A stretch of 64,000 nt of DNA, taken from assembly GCA_963669405.2 (NCBI GenBank), contig CAXXHF010000002.1, positions 1,922,001 through 1,986,000 of the forward strand, written 5' to 3'. Each line of letters opens with the position of its first letter. The first letter of the stretch is position 1. This document shows positions 52,833-62,413 of the stretch, in pieces. The notes beneath the pieces are model-generated. The model searched no databases. It was not told the origin of the DNA and worked only from the letters and a program-made list of their open reading frames with translations. Made by a program: the position numbers and the translations under genes. Origin of the DNA: Aureisphaera sp963669405 (GTDB taxonomy: Bacteria > Bacteroidota > Bacteroidia > Flavobacteriales > Flavobacteriaceae).

Positions 52833-52943
52833 GGACATAAATCAAAAGTTCATGCGGATTTTTCCTACTTTTGGACAAAAGGCACTCAATCATCGATTAA
52901 ATGCATTTTCACCCCCATATTCCTAATTTTTTTAACAATTTAA

Positions 52944-54845
52944 CTAATATGCGCGAGCAGGGTTACCTTCATAAAAGTGTACGAAAGCCCTGTTTACAAC
53001 AGCTTTTCCACCATTGGTTGGGTAGTCTCCTGTAAAGTACCAATCACCTAAATTTTTTGGACAGGCTTTGTGAAGGTCTTCAACCGATTGAAAGATAACT
53101 TTTACTTCAGCATTAATTTCTGAGCCGCCTATAATTTCGGACACCTTATCTGAAATTTGCTCGTCTGTAAAAGGAGCATACAGTTCCTTGACCTGGTTAA
53201 TCACTTCTGCACCATCTTTCTTTTGCAATTCTACTTTACACTTTTTGTAAATTTCATCGATAATATTTTCAGTCCCTCTTTCTTTATGAAGTTCTCTGGC
53301 TGCATTAAAGGCAACCAAGTCTTCTAGGCGGGCCATGTCAATTCCATAACAATCGGGATAACGTATCTGCGGAGCGGAAGAAACAACAACAATTTGTTTG
53401 GGGTTTAATCTGTCCAACATTTTAAGGATACTTTTCTTTAAAGTAGTACCCCTAACAATACTATCGTCAATGATGACCAAGTTATCGTTGGGTCGCACTA
53501 CTCCGTAAGTGACATCATATACGTGGGCTACCAAGTCATCCCTACTACTATCATCGGTAATAAATGTTCTTAGCTTTACATCTTTTATAGCCAGTTTTTC
53601 CGTGCGTATTTTATGAGCAAGTATCTCTTGTAAACGTTCGTTGGTTAGGTTTTCCTTCTCCCTTAAAATAGCATCGTTTTTTTGTTTATTCAGCTCATCT
53701 TGAGCTGCTTCTAACATCCCGTAAAAAGAGGTTTCGGCTGTATTGGGTATAAAGGAGAAAACCGTGTTTTCGGTATCGTAATCTATCGTCTCTAATACTT
53801 TTGGCATCACCAAACGCCCTAGCATTTTGCGTTCCTGATAGATTTCAGCATCGCTCCCACGCGAAAAGTAGATCCGCTCAAAAGAACATGACTTTCGTTC
53901 TAGAGGGGTTAGAATCTCTGAGATATCTGCAGACCCATCCTTTTTTACAATAAGGGCATGTCCAGGGTCCAATTCCTGAACTGCATCAAATGCAACATTA
54001 AAAACAGTTTGTATCACTGGGCGTTCACTAGCGACAACAACAACTTCATCATCTTTATAGTAGTATGCAGGACGTATTCCGGCAGGATCCCTTAACACAA
54101 AAGAATCTCCATGTCCTAAAAGACCAGCCATAGCATATCCGCCATCCCAATTCTTGGCTGATTTTTTCAAAATCTTATCAATCTTGAGGTTTTCAGCAAT
54201 AAACGGAGATGCCTTTTGTTTGTTTAAGCCATTCTTTTTAGCCCTCTTGTATTGTTTCCGAACTGCATCATCCAAGAAGTGGCCAATTTTTTCCATTACG
54301 GTAATGGTATCTGCTTTTTCTTTTGGGTGCATCCCGAGCTTTATTAAGTTTCCGAATAGCTCATTAGTATTGGTCATGTTGAAATTTCCAGCAATGATGA
54401 GGTTTCGGTGCATCCAATTGTTTTGGCGTAAAAAAGGATGTACAGTCTCAATACTATTTCCCCCAAAAGTACCATAACGAACATGTCCTAAAAATAATTC
54501 TCCTATATAAGGGATTTGTCTTTTTTGAGCAGCGACATCATTCTTTATTTCAGGATGCGTTTCAAATTCTACATTGATACGTTCATTGATCTGAGCAAAT
54601 ATGTCTTGGATAGGCTGGGAAGCATTGGATCTTATCCTGCTTATATATCGCTCCCCGGGTTCCACATCCAGTTTAATGCTTGCGAAGCCAGCTCCATCTT
54701 GTCCACGGTTGTGTTGCTTCTCCATCATAAGGTACATCTTGTTTACCCCATAAAAAGCAGTTCCGTACTTTTCCTTGTAATACTCGAGTGGTTTTAGCAA
54801 CCGTACCATTGCAATTCCACATTCGTGTTTTAAAGCATCGCTCAT
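52944..54845 (-). CDS. purF: Amidophosphoribosyltransferase, long PurF type
   Basis: 633 aa class II glutamine amidotransferase/PRTase, first step of purine synthesis or a close paralogue. Cys9 (KHECGIAMV) would become the N-terminal nucleophile after removal of a short propeptide. QHNRGQDGAGFASI, FLGHVRYGTFGG and the GNFN-containing segment form the glutaminase site, and VIIDDSIVRGTTLKKS is the PRPP loop. It is some 130-160 residues longer than common PurF, mainly in an inserted charged helical segment (about 355-420) and the C-terminus. It follows a PfkB-family kinase gene but is separated from it by a terminator. Confidence 0.88.
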   Translation of the reverse strand: MSDALKHECGIAMVRLLKPLEYYKEKYGTAFYGVNKMYLMMEKQHNRGQDGAGFASIKLDVEPGERYISRIRSNASQPIQDIFAQINERINVEFETHPEIKNDVAAQKRQIPYIGELFLGHVRYGTFGGNSIETVHPFLRQNNWMHRNLIIAGNFNMTNTNELFGNLIKLGMHPKEKADTITVMEKIGHFLDDAVRKQYKRAKKNGLNKQKASPFIAENLKIDKILKKSAKNWDGGYAMAGLLGHGDSFVLRDPAGIRPAYYYKDDEVVVVASERPVIQTVFNVAFDAVQELDPGHALIVKKDGSADISEILTPLERKSCSFERIYFSRGSDAEIYQERKMLGRLVMPKVLETIDYDTENTVFSFIPNTAETSFYGMLEAAQDELNKQKNDAILREKENLTNERLQEILAHKIRTEKLAIKDVKLRTFITDDSSRDDLVAHVYDVTYGVVRPNDNLVIIDDSIVRGTTLKKSILKMLDRLNPKQIVVVSSAPQIRYPDCYGIDMARLEDLVAFNAARELHKERGTENIIDEIYKKCKVELQKKDGAEVINQVKELYAPFTDEQISDKVSEIIGGSEINAEVKVIFQSVEDLHKACPKNLGDWYFTGDYPTNGGKAVVNRAFVHFYEGNPARAY

Positions 54846-54873
54846 AATGATCTAAGAAATAAATATTTCAAAT

Positions 54874-54899
54874 AAAAACGCCCTGATTTTACAGGGCGT
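54874..54899 (-). terminator. Intrinsic terminator after the PfkB-family kinase gene
   Basis: Eight-bp stem ACGCCCTG/CAGGGCGT (54878-54885 with 54892-54899), followed in minus sense by five T. Confidence 0.85.
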
Positions 54900-54903
54900 G
54901 AAT

Positions 54904-55827
54904 TTATGTCAATTCTATATCAAATTGAGTTAGGTTTTTAAATTGTTGAAGGCGTTTGTGCAACTCCTTCCTAGAAAGATCTGTTAAGCGTTCTGTCCCA
55001 AATTTTTCTACACAGAAGGAAGCCAATGCCGAACCATTTATAATAGCAGTTTTCATGTTCTCAAAACTGTAATCACCTGTTCTTGCCAAATATCCGGCAA
55101 AACCACCAGCAAAGGTATCACCAGCTCCTGTAGGATCAAAAACTTCTGCCAAAGGGAGTGCTGGCGCATAGAACATTTCATCTTCATGAAATAGTAAAGC
55201 TCCATGTTCTCCTTTTTTGATCACTATATATTTAGGTCCCATGGTATAAATCTTCTTGGCAGCATTTACCAATGAATATTCTCCAGTTAATTGGCGGGCT
55301 TCTTCATCGTTAATAGTAATAACATCTACTTTGGCGATCACTTGCATTAACTCATCTAAAGTGTTGTCCATCCAAAAATTCATGGTATCTAAGACAACCA
55401 GCTTTGGATTTGTCATTTGTTCAATCACTCCCATTTGTACCATAGGATGTAGGTTTCCTAACATCACTACTTCTGCGTTTTTATAGGAATCTGGAACAAC
55501 GGGGTTAAAATCAGCTAAGACATTAAGTTCCGTTGCCAATGTATCTCTGGAATTCATATCGTTGTGATATTTTCCAGACCAGAAGAAAGTTTTGCCATTG
55601 GGAACGATTTCCAGACCAGAAACATCCATTCCTTTATTGGAAAGCATGTCGATATAAGATTGTGGAAAATCTCCTCCAACAACAGATACAATAGCTCCGT
55701 CTACTTGAAATTGTGAGGCTGCTAGACCAATAAAGGTAGCCGCCCCTCCCAATATTTTATCGGTTTTTCCAAATGGAGTTTCAATAGCGTCAAAGGCGAC
55801 AGTACCAACAATAACAAGTTTGCTCAT
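54904..55827 (-). CDS. PfkB/ribokinase-family carbohydrate or nucleoside kinase
   Basis: 307 aa. The N-terminal GTVAFDAIETPFG and GGAATFIGLAAS bind substrate, and FDPTGAGDTFAGGFAGYLAR is the anion-hole and catalytic-Asp signature of the PfkB family. VITINDEEARQLTG and YIVIKKGEHGALLF are the usual ATP-site strands. The substrate is not certain. The neighbouring long PurF hints at nucleoside or ribose-phosphate metabolism, but that is inference. It ends at a terminator 4 bases after the stop. Confidence 0.88.
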   Translation of the reverse strand: MSKLVIVGTVAFDAIETPFGKTDKILGGAATFIGLAASQFQVDGAIVSVVGGDFPQSYIDMLSNKGMDVSGLEIVPNGKTFFWSGKYHNDMNSRDTLATELNVLADFNPVVPDSYKNAEVVMLGNLHPMVQMGVIEQMTNPKLVVLDTMNFWMDNTLDELMQVIAKVDVITINDEEARQLTGEYSLVNAAKKIYTMGPKYIVIKKGEHGALLFHEDEMFYAPALPLAEVFDPTGAGDTFAGGFAGYLARTGDYSFENMKTAIINGSALASFCVEKFGTERLTDLSRKELHKRLQQFKNLTQFDIELT

Positions 55828-55917
55828 AGGAAGCTTTTACAATGAAGGTGCAAAGATACAATTTTTACAGATTTTACAGCTCTTAAAATGTTGGGCTTGT
55901 TCCTTGGTTAAAATACT

Positions 55918-56508
55918 TCAGCTTCCAATCTGTTGCAGGTGTGAAAATGTCTTGTAAGGCCCTTTAATAAGAAGAGAATTGGTAACTACTGGAGGAAGTG
56001 AGCCTTCGGGATTCAAATATAATTGCTGAGTTATCGTAGTAGTTCCATTTTCCTCTTCTAATAACCAAAAACCGTTTACATCTTTTATACGAATGGCGCC
56101 TTTCTTTTCTGGAAGCCCTTGGGGAAGACTTTTAATATGTAAAATCACTTTCTTGTCAGAAATTTTTTCTACAGTAAGTTGAGTTACAACATCACGATTC
56201 TTAATAGGCCAAGGAAGTTTCTTTAAAGCATAAAACACGTGTTGCCTTTCTCCAATTTGTTCCACATAATAACTTTCTCCAGAGATGCAATGACCAGTAT
56301 ATTGAGGAGCGTCTAGTAATTCATGTAAAATAGAGGTAAGAGGGGCTTTTACTTGGGTCATTGCTTTGTATTCCTTCAGTTTGGATTCAGGAACCATCCG
56401 GGTATAAATCCGGATACCATCTACATTTTTTTTAAGACTCCATGGGGTTTGAGCAAAACTTAAGGTTGACAAAAAAATAAATGCTATAATAAAAACTGAC
56501 TTAGACAT
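55918..56508 (-). CDS. Exported START-domain lipid-binding protein
   Basis: 196 aa with signal peptide (MSKSVFIIAFIFLSTLSFAQ). The rest is one START/Bet v1-like domain: WSLKKNVDGIRIYTRMVPESKLKEYKA at the front, YYVEQIGERQHVFYALKKLPWPIKNRDVV in the middle (the typical PWPxxxRD motif), and a long amphipathic C-terminal helix. Probably a periplasmic lipid carrier or sensor; the ligand is unknown. It appears to be transcribed alone. Confidence 0.85.
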   Translation of the reverse strand: MSKSVFIIAFIFLSTLSFAQTPWSLKKNVDGIRIYTRMVPESKLKEYKAMTQVKAPLTSILHELLDAPQYTGHCISGESYYVEQIGERQHVFYALKKLPWPIKNRDVVTQLTVEKISDKKVILHIKSLPQGLPEKKGAIRIKDVNGFWLLEEENGTTTITQQLYLNPEGSLPPVVTNSLLIKGPYKTFSHLQQIGS

Positions 56509-56727
56509 GTGCTTTTCTTTTTCAAAACTTTAGTTCGTCATGGAACCACAAAAATTACATAGCAAATGTTAAAAGGTGTTTTTTGGAATGATATTGCGAA
56601 TATTTAAGCAAGGACTTAAATAGTATATTAGAAGTGTTTTGGTGGACAAAAACCTTTGTCAACTGAAAAAATTTCATCAATACAGACTAATGAGCGACTA
56701 GAATACGCTAAAAGCTCGGAATAATAA

Positions 56728-57363
56728 CTATTTTCTACCGAAATCGGCCGGAATTTCACCCCAAGCTTTCGTTTCCCACTTCACAATTTTAGTATCGTAG
56801 GTATTTTGTTTTAACCAAGTTTCAGCTCTTGTTATCAACTCAAAGATTTTTTGATTTTTTCGGGTGGATTTGAGTTTGGTATTGCATTTTTTCTTTTTTA
56901 CCCAACCCATGGCAATTCTGGAATCGCTATAAATAATTCGATCACTATTTTTTTGCTTTAAATAAGCGAGGCCATGTACCAAAGCCAAAAACTCTCCTAC
57001 ATTATTGGTGCCTTGCTCAAAAGGTCCTTGATGAAATAGTTGCTTATGGGTTTGTGTGTCTACCCCTCGATATTCCATTTTTCCGGGATTACCGCTAGAG
57101 GCAGCATCTACTGCGATAGAGTAAAGATTTGGGTCGCCTATTTTAGCCAATTCTTCTTTGGAAAGTGTCTTTTTTTTGGTGTTTTTTCCCTTATAATCAG
57201 CATATTCCTTGTTATAAGCAGTTTTAGCTTCAGCAAAAGTAAGGAAAGACTTGTATTGGGCTCCTTTTACTCCTTTAATGGAAAGTTGACACTCTTCCCA
57301 GCTCCCAAAGATACCCGCAGGATTACCATACCACACTACATAAAACTTCTGTTTCTTAGACAT
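56728..57363 (-). CDS. rnhA: Ribonuclease H with N-terminal viroplasmin-like domain
   Basis: 211 aa. Residues 3-45 (KFYVVWYGNPAGIFGSWEECQLSIKG) form the RNA-DNA hybrid-binding viroplasmin-like domain of eukaryote-type RNase H1. The catalytic domain follows: VDAASSGNPG (first Asp), NNVGEFLALVHGL (Glu), IIYSDSRIAMGWV (second Asp) and EIPADFGR (last Asp). It removes RNA primers and R-loops. Its start overlaps the purN stop region by eight bases, so the two are translationally coupled. Confidence 0.92.
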   Translation of the reverse strand: MSKKQKFYVVWYGNPAGIFGSWEECQLSIKGVKGAQYKSFLTFAEAKTAYNKEYADYKGKNTKKKTLSKEELAKIGDPNLYSIAVDAASSGNPGKMEYRGVDTQTHKQLFHQGPFEQGTNNVGEFLALVHGLAYLKQKNSDRIIYSDSRIAMGWVKKKKCNTKLKSTRKNQKIFELITRAETWLKQNTYDTKIVKWETKAWGEIPADFGRK

Positions 57364-57949
57364 CTGCTTCGGTATTGTACGTTCCTTTCAACAGCTCTTC
57401 AATGACAAGCGGAAAGTGCTCATATTCTAGGGAATGGACTTCTTTGGCTACTTCTTCAGGGGTGATCCCATCATTAATTGTAGTTCTTTTCTGACAAATA
57501 ATGGTTCCCTCGTCATATACTTCATTTACATAATGTATGGTTATGCCAGTTTCTATTTCTTTATTTTCTACTACAGCACGATGTACATGCATACCATACA
57601 TACCCTTTCCTCCATATTTTGGGAGTAATGCAGGATGTATATTAATCACCTTATTTGGAAACTCTTTTAGTATCAATTCTGGAAACTTCCAAAGAAACCC
57701 TGCTAAGACAATGAGGTCTGGTTGTAGTTCTTGCAAAGTTTTTAAGACACCATTTTCGGCATTCAATTCTATTTTAGAGAAAGATGAAGCTGCTGTTTTC
57801 AAGGCTTTTGCGCGATCTAATACTTTGGCATGCTCATTGTTAGACAGGACATGAACGACCTCTGCAAACTCTCCTTGTTGAAAGTATTCTATAATGTTTT
57901 GAGTATTGGTGCCACTTCCCGAAGCAAAGATCACAATGCGCTTCTTCAT
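57356..57949 (-). CDS. purN: Phosphoribosylglycinamide formyltransferase
   Basis: 197 aa enzyme that formylates GAR with 10-formyl-tetrahydrofolate in purine synthesis. VIFASGSGTNTQNIIEYF is the phosphate-binding loop, LIVLAGFLWKFPELIL the core strand, KVINIHPALLPKYGGKGMYG has the catalytic Asn and His, and YVNEVYDEGTIICQ the catalytic Asp. Length is normal. It is read from a strong promoter at 57995-58028, divergent from acpP, and overlaps the downstream RNase H gene. Confidence 0.95.
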   Translation of the reverse strand: MKKRIVIFASGSGTNTQNIIEYFQQGEFAEVVHVLSNNEHAKVLDRAKALKTAASSFSKIELNAENGVLKTLQELQPDLIVLAGFLWKFPELILKEFPNKVINIHPALLPKYGGKGMYGMHVHRAVVENKEIETGITIHYVNEVYDEGTIICQKRTTINDGITPEEVAKEVHSLEYEHFPLVIEELLKGTYNTEADV

Positions 57950-57994
57950 AAGAGTTTAATAGGGTGTTAAGAAGTAAATAATTAAAATAAATTA

Positions 57995-58028
57995 CAAAAG
58001 TACGGCAATAGGGTTTTACTTCTCCCAA
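57995..58028 (-). promoter_or_regulatory. Promoter of purN
   Basis: In minus sense TTG (58026-58028), 23 bases, then an exact -7 box TACTTTTG (57995-58002), at the upper limit of the usual spacing. Confidence 0.6.
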
Positions 58029-58087
58029 AAATGTTTAAATTGAGAACACATTTTATAAGCAAACTAGTGTTTTAAATTAAAAAATTT

Positions 58088-58095
58088 TATTTTTG
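58088..58095 (+). promoter_or_regulatory. -7 box of the acpP promoter
   Basis: TATTTTTG matches TAnnTTTG; the predicted start is near 58100, 28 bases before the ATG. The -33 region is A/T-rich without a clean TTG. Confidence 0.45.
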
Positions 58096-58127
58096 CCACT
58101 TAAAATTAAATCTAAAAATTAAGAATT

Positions 58128-58361
58128 ATGTCAGACATTGCATCAAGAGTTAAAGCGATCATCGTAGACAAATTAGGTGTGGACGAAAACGAAGTTGTAA
58201 ACGAAGCTAGCTTCACAAACGACTTAGGAGCCGATTCATTGGACACGGTAGAGCTTATTATGGAATTTGAAAAAGAATTCGACATTCAGATTCCTGACGA
58301 TCAAGCTGAAAACATAGCGACCGTAGGTCAAGCTGTTTCTTACATAGAAGAAGCAAAATAA
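58128..58361 (+). CDS. acpP: Acyl carrier protein
   Basis: 77 aa acidic four-helix carrier for fatty-acid synthesis. The phosphopantetheine site is GADSLDTVELIMEFEKEF, with the modified Ser in DSLD. MSDIASRVKAIIVDKLGVDE is the typical N-terminus. It is followed at 12 bases by fabF and then rnc, the standard acpP-fabF-rnc order. Confidence 0.98.
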   Translation: MSDIASRVKAIIVDKLGVDENEVVNEASFTNDLGADSLDTVELIMEFEKEFDIQIPDDQAENIATVGQAVSYIEEAK

Positions 58362-58373
58362 AACCATTTCTTT

Positions 58374-59627
58374 ATGGAATTGAAGCGAGTTGTTGTTACA
58401 GGTCTTGGTGCCCTTACTCCCATTGGCAATAACATCCAGGAATATTGGGATGGTCTTAAGAATGGAAAGAGTGGCTGTGCGCCTATAACTTATTTTGACA
58501 CTGAGAAGTTCAAAACAAAATTCGCTTGCGAACTTAAAGATTACGATCCACAAAATCATTTTGATAGAAAAGAAGTCCGAAGACTGGACCGATTTGCACA
58601 ATATGCGTTGGTTTCTAGTGATGAAGCCATAGAAGATGCCAATATAAATCTAGAAGAAGTTGATAAATTTCGAGTTGGAGTTATATGGGGTGCAGGTATT
58701 GGCGGTTTGGAGACTTTTCAAAATGAAGTTATAAATTATGCAGGAGGGGATGGAACACCACGTTTCAACCCCTTCTTTATTCCTAAAATGATAGCAGATA
58801 TTGCTCCTGGTAATATCTCTATTAAGCACGGGTTCATGGGGCCAAACTATACAACGGTCTCTGCTTGTGCGTCTTCTGCAAATGCCATGATAGATGCTCT
58901 TAATTATATCCGTCTAGGTCATTGCGATATTATTGTAACGGGAGGTAGTGAAGCAGCAGTAACCCAAGCCGGAATGGGCGGGTTTAATGCGATGCACGCA
59001 CTTTCTACCCGAAATGATTCCCCAGAAACCGCTTCCAGACCTTTTGATGCTACTCGAGATGGTTTCGTTTTGGGAGAAGGAGCAGGAGCACTTATCTTGG
59101 AAGAGTACGAACATGCCAAGAAACGAGGTGCTAAGATTTATGCCGAAGTTATTGGAGGTGGAATGTCCAGTGATGCCTATCACATGACAGCACCACACCC
59201 AGAAGGTATCGGTGTAGAAAGAGTAATGCTAAACTGTCTAAACAATGCAGGCATTACTCCAGATCAAGTAGATGCAATCAATACCCACGGAACTTCTACC
59301 CCCTTAGGTGATGTAGCGGAATTGAAAGCAATTACAAAAGTATTTGGCACTCATGCCAAGAACATCAACATCAACTCTACCAAATCGATGACTGGGCACC
59401 TATTGGGTGCTGCAGGTGCTATAGAAGCTATTGCTTCCATACTTGCATTGAAACATGGAGTGGTTCCTCCAACGATAAACCACACAACAGTTGATGAAAA
59501 TATAGATGCATCCCTCAACCTTACATTGAATGAAGCCCAAGAGCGGGAAGTCAATGTAGTGATGAGTAATACCTTTGGTTTTGGCGGTCATAACGCTTGT
59601 GTTCTCTTCAAGAAGTTAGACGCTTAA
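58374..59627 (+). CDS. fabF: Beta-ketoacyl-ACP synthase II
   Basis: 417 aa condensing enzyme that elongates acyl-ACP with malonyl-ACP. RVVVTGLGALTPIGNN opens the protein; the catalytic Cys is in TTVSACASSANAMIDAL, and the two active-site His are in INTHGTSTPLGD and STKSMTGHLLGAAG. SNTFGFGGHNACVLFK closes the fold with the FGFGG motif. Length and start are standard. It lies between acpP and rnc in one transcript. Confidence 0.97.
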   Translation: MELKRVVVTGLGALTPIGNNIQEYWDGLKNGKSGCAPITYFDTEKFKTKFACELKDYDPQNHFDRKEVRRLDRFAQYALVSSDEAIEDANINLEEVDKFRVGVIWGAGIGGLETFQNEVINYAGGDGTPRFNPFFIPKMIADIAPGNISIKHGFMGPNYTTVSACASSANAMIDALNYIRLGHCDIIVTGGSEAAVTQAGMGGFNAMHALSTRNDSPETASRPFDATRDGFVLGEGAGALILEEYEHAKKRGAKIYAEVIGGGMSSDAYHMTAPHPEGIGVERVMLNCLNNAGITPDQVDAINTHGTSTPLGDVAELKAITKVFGTHAKNININSTKSMTGHLLGAAGAIEAIASILALKHGVVPPTINHTTVDENIDASLNLTLNEAQEREVNVVMSNTFGFGGHNACVLFKKLDA

Positions 59628-59632
59628 ACCAC

Positions 59633-60370
59633 ATGACTTCCTTCAAAAACATATTTAATTCCCGTTCTGAAAAGGACGGAAAATTCTATTTGCAAGTAAA
59701 AAAGATTTTAGGGTTTAAACCTGGTGAGATATCTATTTATGAGGAAGCTTTTACGCATCGTTCTATGAACACAACAAATACGGAGGGTCAACGGCAAAAT
59801 TATGAGCGGTTGGAATTTCTTGGTGATGCGATGTTAGGTTCTGTGATTGCAGCACACTTATTCAAAAAAGTACCCGAAGGAAACGAAGGTTACTTAACCA
59901 AAATGCGCTCTAAGGTAGTAAGCAGAGAACATCTCAATGAATTGGGAAGGGATTTAAATCTTATCAGTTTGGTGAAAACAAATATTTCGACCAAGCAATT
60001 TGGAGAGAATATCCATGGAAATGTGTTTGAAGCACTTGTAGGTGCTATCTATTTGGATAAAGGATATAAGTATTGCGAAAAATTTATTCACAGAAGGGTC
60101 ATTAAACCTTATGTAGATATTCAGAAATTAGAAGGAAAGATTATAAGCTATAAGAGTCTTTTTATAGAGTGGTGTCAAAAGAACAAAAAACCTTTCAAGT
60201 TCAATGTCTATGAAGATACCGGCAATGATCCACTCAAACATTTTGCTGTGAAGTTAGAATTGGAGCAAAATACAGTGGCAAAGGCACGAGCTACTTCCAA
60301 GAAAAAGGCCGAAGAGCGAGCTGCCAAAAGGGCGTACTACAAACTTCAGAAACAAATGGAGGTACAATAG
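59633..60370 (+). CDS. rnc: Ribonuclease III
   Basis: 245 aa from the ATG at 59633, five bases after the fabF stop; earlier in-frame starts would lie inside fabF. The double-strand RNA endonuclease signature is ERLEFLGDAMLGSVIAAHL; EALVGAIYLDKGY carries the other metal ligands, and a C-terminal dsRBD (SYKSLFIEWCQKNKKPFKF to KKKAEERAAKRAYYKLQ) follows. It processes rRNA and structured RNAs and is the last gene of acpP-fabF-rnc. Confidence 0.96.
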   Translation: MTSFKNIFNSRSEKDGKFYLQVKKILGFKPGEISIYEEAFTHRSMNTTNTEGQRQNYERLEFLGDAMLGSVIAAHLFKKVPEGNEGYLTKMRSKVVSREHLNELGRDLNLISLVKTNISTKQFGENIHGNVFEALVGAIYLDKGYKYCEKFIHRRVIKPYVDIQKLEGKIISYKSLFIEWCQKNKKPFKFNVYEDTGNDPLKHFAVKLELEQNTVAKARATSKKKAEERAAKRAYYKLQKQMEVQ

Positions 60371-60487
60371 GTTTCTAACCTGTATTCCTATTTACGCAAA
60401 CGTTTTCGAACAGAAATACCCTAAATTTAATGGGTAGCTGGATAACATCCCGAAAACAATGTTTACTTTTAAAAAAATTATTTGGAA

Positions 60488-60979
60488 ATGGGAGTCCACA
60501 AAATCATTTTGGATGACGATCTAACAGAAGACTTCTCTTTAATAGCTATTCATTGTAGTGAGGAAGACTATAAGTTAGCCTATTTGTTGAACCATCACCT
60601 CAAGTTTCAATTAACACGCATGCGTGATGATATTAAATTTAAGACAAATGGGGTACAGGGGTGTTTTTCAATTTTTCAGTACGAATATGAAACCCAATAC
60701 ACCACTTATTATTTAGTGTCCAATAAATCCAGGACAACAGTAACTAGGGAACATGAAGCTATTGGACTTTTTGGTGGAGAAACACCAGAAAAGATAGTTA
60801 CATCCTATCTGCTTCCAGAATTTGAACAACCGGATTTCTTTCTGAAGATTGAGTCTGATTGCCTTCAGATCCCACTTAGAAAGCATCTTGCAATGATCAA
60901 TGAGATTAATCAAGTTATTTCTGCTTATACTATAGATAACGACAAAATTAAATCTAATAACCACTTAATATTCAACTAA
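60488..60979 (+). CDS. IPExxxVDY family protein
   Basis: 163 aa from the ATG at 60488 (a TTG two codons upstream is possible). It matches the Bacteroidota-specific IPExxxVDY family: the namesake motif appears here as LLPEFEQPDFFLKIE, preceded by EYETQYTTYYLVSNKS. The family's function is unknown, and it often lies next to pyruvate kinase, as here: its stop is immediately followed by the pyk ATG. Soluble, no signal peptide. Confidence 0.85.
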   Translation: MGVHKIILDDDLTEDFSLIAIHCSEEDYKLAYLLNHHLKFQLTRMRDDIKFKTNGVQGCFSIFQYEYETQYTTYYLVSNKSRTTVTREHEAIGLFGGETPEKIVTSYLLPEFEQPDFFLKIESDCLQIPLRKHLAMINEINQVISAYTIDNDKIKSNNHLIFN

Positions 60980-62407
60980 ATGCCTACTCAAAAGAAAACC
61001 AAAATTGTTGCTACCCTAGGACCGGCTACCAGTAAGAAAAAGGTGATCAAGAAAATGATACTGGCTGGAGTGAACGTTTTTAGGGTTAATTTTTCGCATG
61101 CCAATTACGAAGATGTTGAGGCCCGGATAAAGATGATTCGTGATTTGGGAGAAGAACTTGGCACAACTACAGCTATTCTTGCCGATCTACAGGGGCCTAA
61201 ATTGAGGGTGGGTATTATGAAAGAAGAAGTAGTGGTAAACCCTGGTGATGAAATTGATTTTTGCACAGGAATGGAATTTGAAGGCACTTCCAAAAGGGTC
61301 TATATGAACTATGACGACTTTCCAAAAGATGTGAAACCCAAAGAACAGATTCTTTTGGACGACGGAAAACTTATTTTTGAGGTTCTTTCAACCAATAAAA
61401 AGGATACGGTTCATGCCAAGGTTATTCAAGGAGGGCCATTACGATCCAAGAAAGGGGTGAACCTTCCAAACACCAACATCTCTTTACCCGCTTTAACAAC
61501 AAAAGACAAAGAAGATGCCATTTTTGCTATTAGCCAAGAGGTAGATTGGATAGCCCTTTCATTTGTACGCCATGCTGAAGACTTGAAAGAACTTCAAGCC
61601 ATAATTGAGGCTCATACAGAATATAAGATTCCTATTATTGCGAAGATTGAGAAACCAGAGGCAGTGAAAAACATCGATAAGATTATAGCTTATTGCGATG
61701 GCCTTATGGTGGCTAGAGGAGATTTGGGAGTTGAGGTCCCAGCAGAAGAAGTTCCTCTTATCCAGAAAGAACTGGTATTGACAGCAAAAAAAGCACGTAT
61801 ACCTGTTATCATTGCTACGCAAATGATGGAAACCATGATTAGTTCGCTTACCCCAACCCGTGCAGAAGTAAATGATGTTGCCAATTCGGTCATGGATGGA
61901 GCTGATGCCGTAATGCTTTCTGGGGAAACATCTGTGGGTAAATATCCAGTAGAAGTAATTGAAACCATGGCAAATATATGTAAGCAGGTGGAAAACTCGG
62001 AGCTTATTACCGTACCACATGAGCCTCCGCATATCCGTACCAATCGTTATATCACCAAATCTGTTTGTTACCATGCTGCAACAATGGCTAATGAAATAGA
62101 AGCAAAAGCCATTTGCACGCTTACAAATAGTGGATATACCGCTTTCCAGATTTCAGCTTGGCGCCCAGGAGCCCATATTTTGGTATACACTTCTAATAAA
62201 CGAATTCTCTCTAGGTTAAATTTATTATGGGGCGTAAAAGCCTTTTATTATGACAAGTTTGTAAGTACGGATGAAACTGTGGAAGATGTGAACAGAATAG
62301 CCCACGAAAAAGGATTTGTAGAAAAAGGAGATTACCTCATTAATCTTGCTGCCATGCCCATTGCAGATAAAGGTATGGTGAATACTTTACGGGTCTCCAA
62401 AGTATAA
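60980..62407 (+). CDS. pyk: Pyruvate kinase
   Basis: 475 aa glycolytic enzyme making pyruvate and ATP from phosphoenolpyruvate and ADP. KTKIVATLGPATSKK opens the TIM barrel; VFRVNFSHANYED, ADLQGPKLRVG, IIAKIEKPEAVKNIDKII (catalytic Lys), DGLMVARGDLGVEVPAE and PTRAEVNDVANSVMDGADAVMLSGETSVGKYP are all present. The C-terminal allosteric domain is complete. It starts directly after the IPExxxVDY stop and converges on the AlkD-like gene, with six bases between the stops. Confidence 0.97.
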   Translation: MPTQKKTKIVATLGPATSKKKVIKKMILAGVNVFRVNFSHANYEDVEARIKMIRDLGEELGTTTAILADLQGPKLRVGIMKEEVVVNPGDEIDFCTGMEFEGTSKRVYMNYDDFPKDVKPKEQILLDDGKLIFEVLSTNKKDTVHAKVIQGGPLRSKKGVNLPNTNISLPALTTKDKEDAIFAISQEVDWIALSFVRHAEDLKELQAIIEAHTEYKIPIIAKIEKPEAVKNIDKIIAYCDGLMVARGDLGVEVPAEEVPLIQKELVLTAKKARIPVIIATQMMETMISSLTPTRAEVNDVANSVMDGADAVMLSGETSVGKYPVEVIETMANICKQVENSELITVPHEPPHIRTNRYITKSVCYHAATMANEIEAKAICTLTNSGYTAFQISAWRPGAHILVYTSNKRILSRLNLLWGVKAFYYDKFVSTDETVEDVNRIAHEKGFVEKGDYLINLAAMPIADKGMVNTLRVSKV

Positions 62408-62413
62408 CTTCAT

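Noticed and set aside
52429..52943. Small mobile element flanked by the two repeat copies
   Set aside because: No transposase, terminal inverted repeats or target duplication; the repeats are in direct orientation and each is a complete promoter-to-terminator unit.
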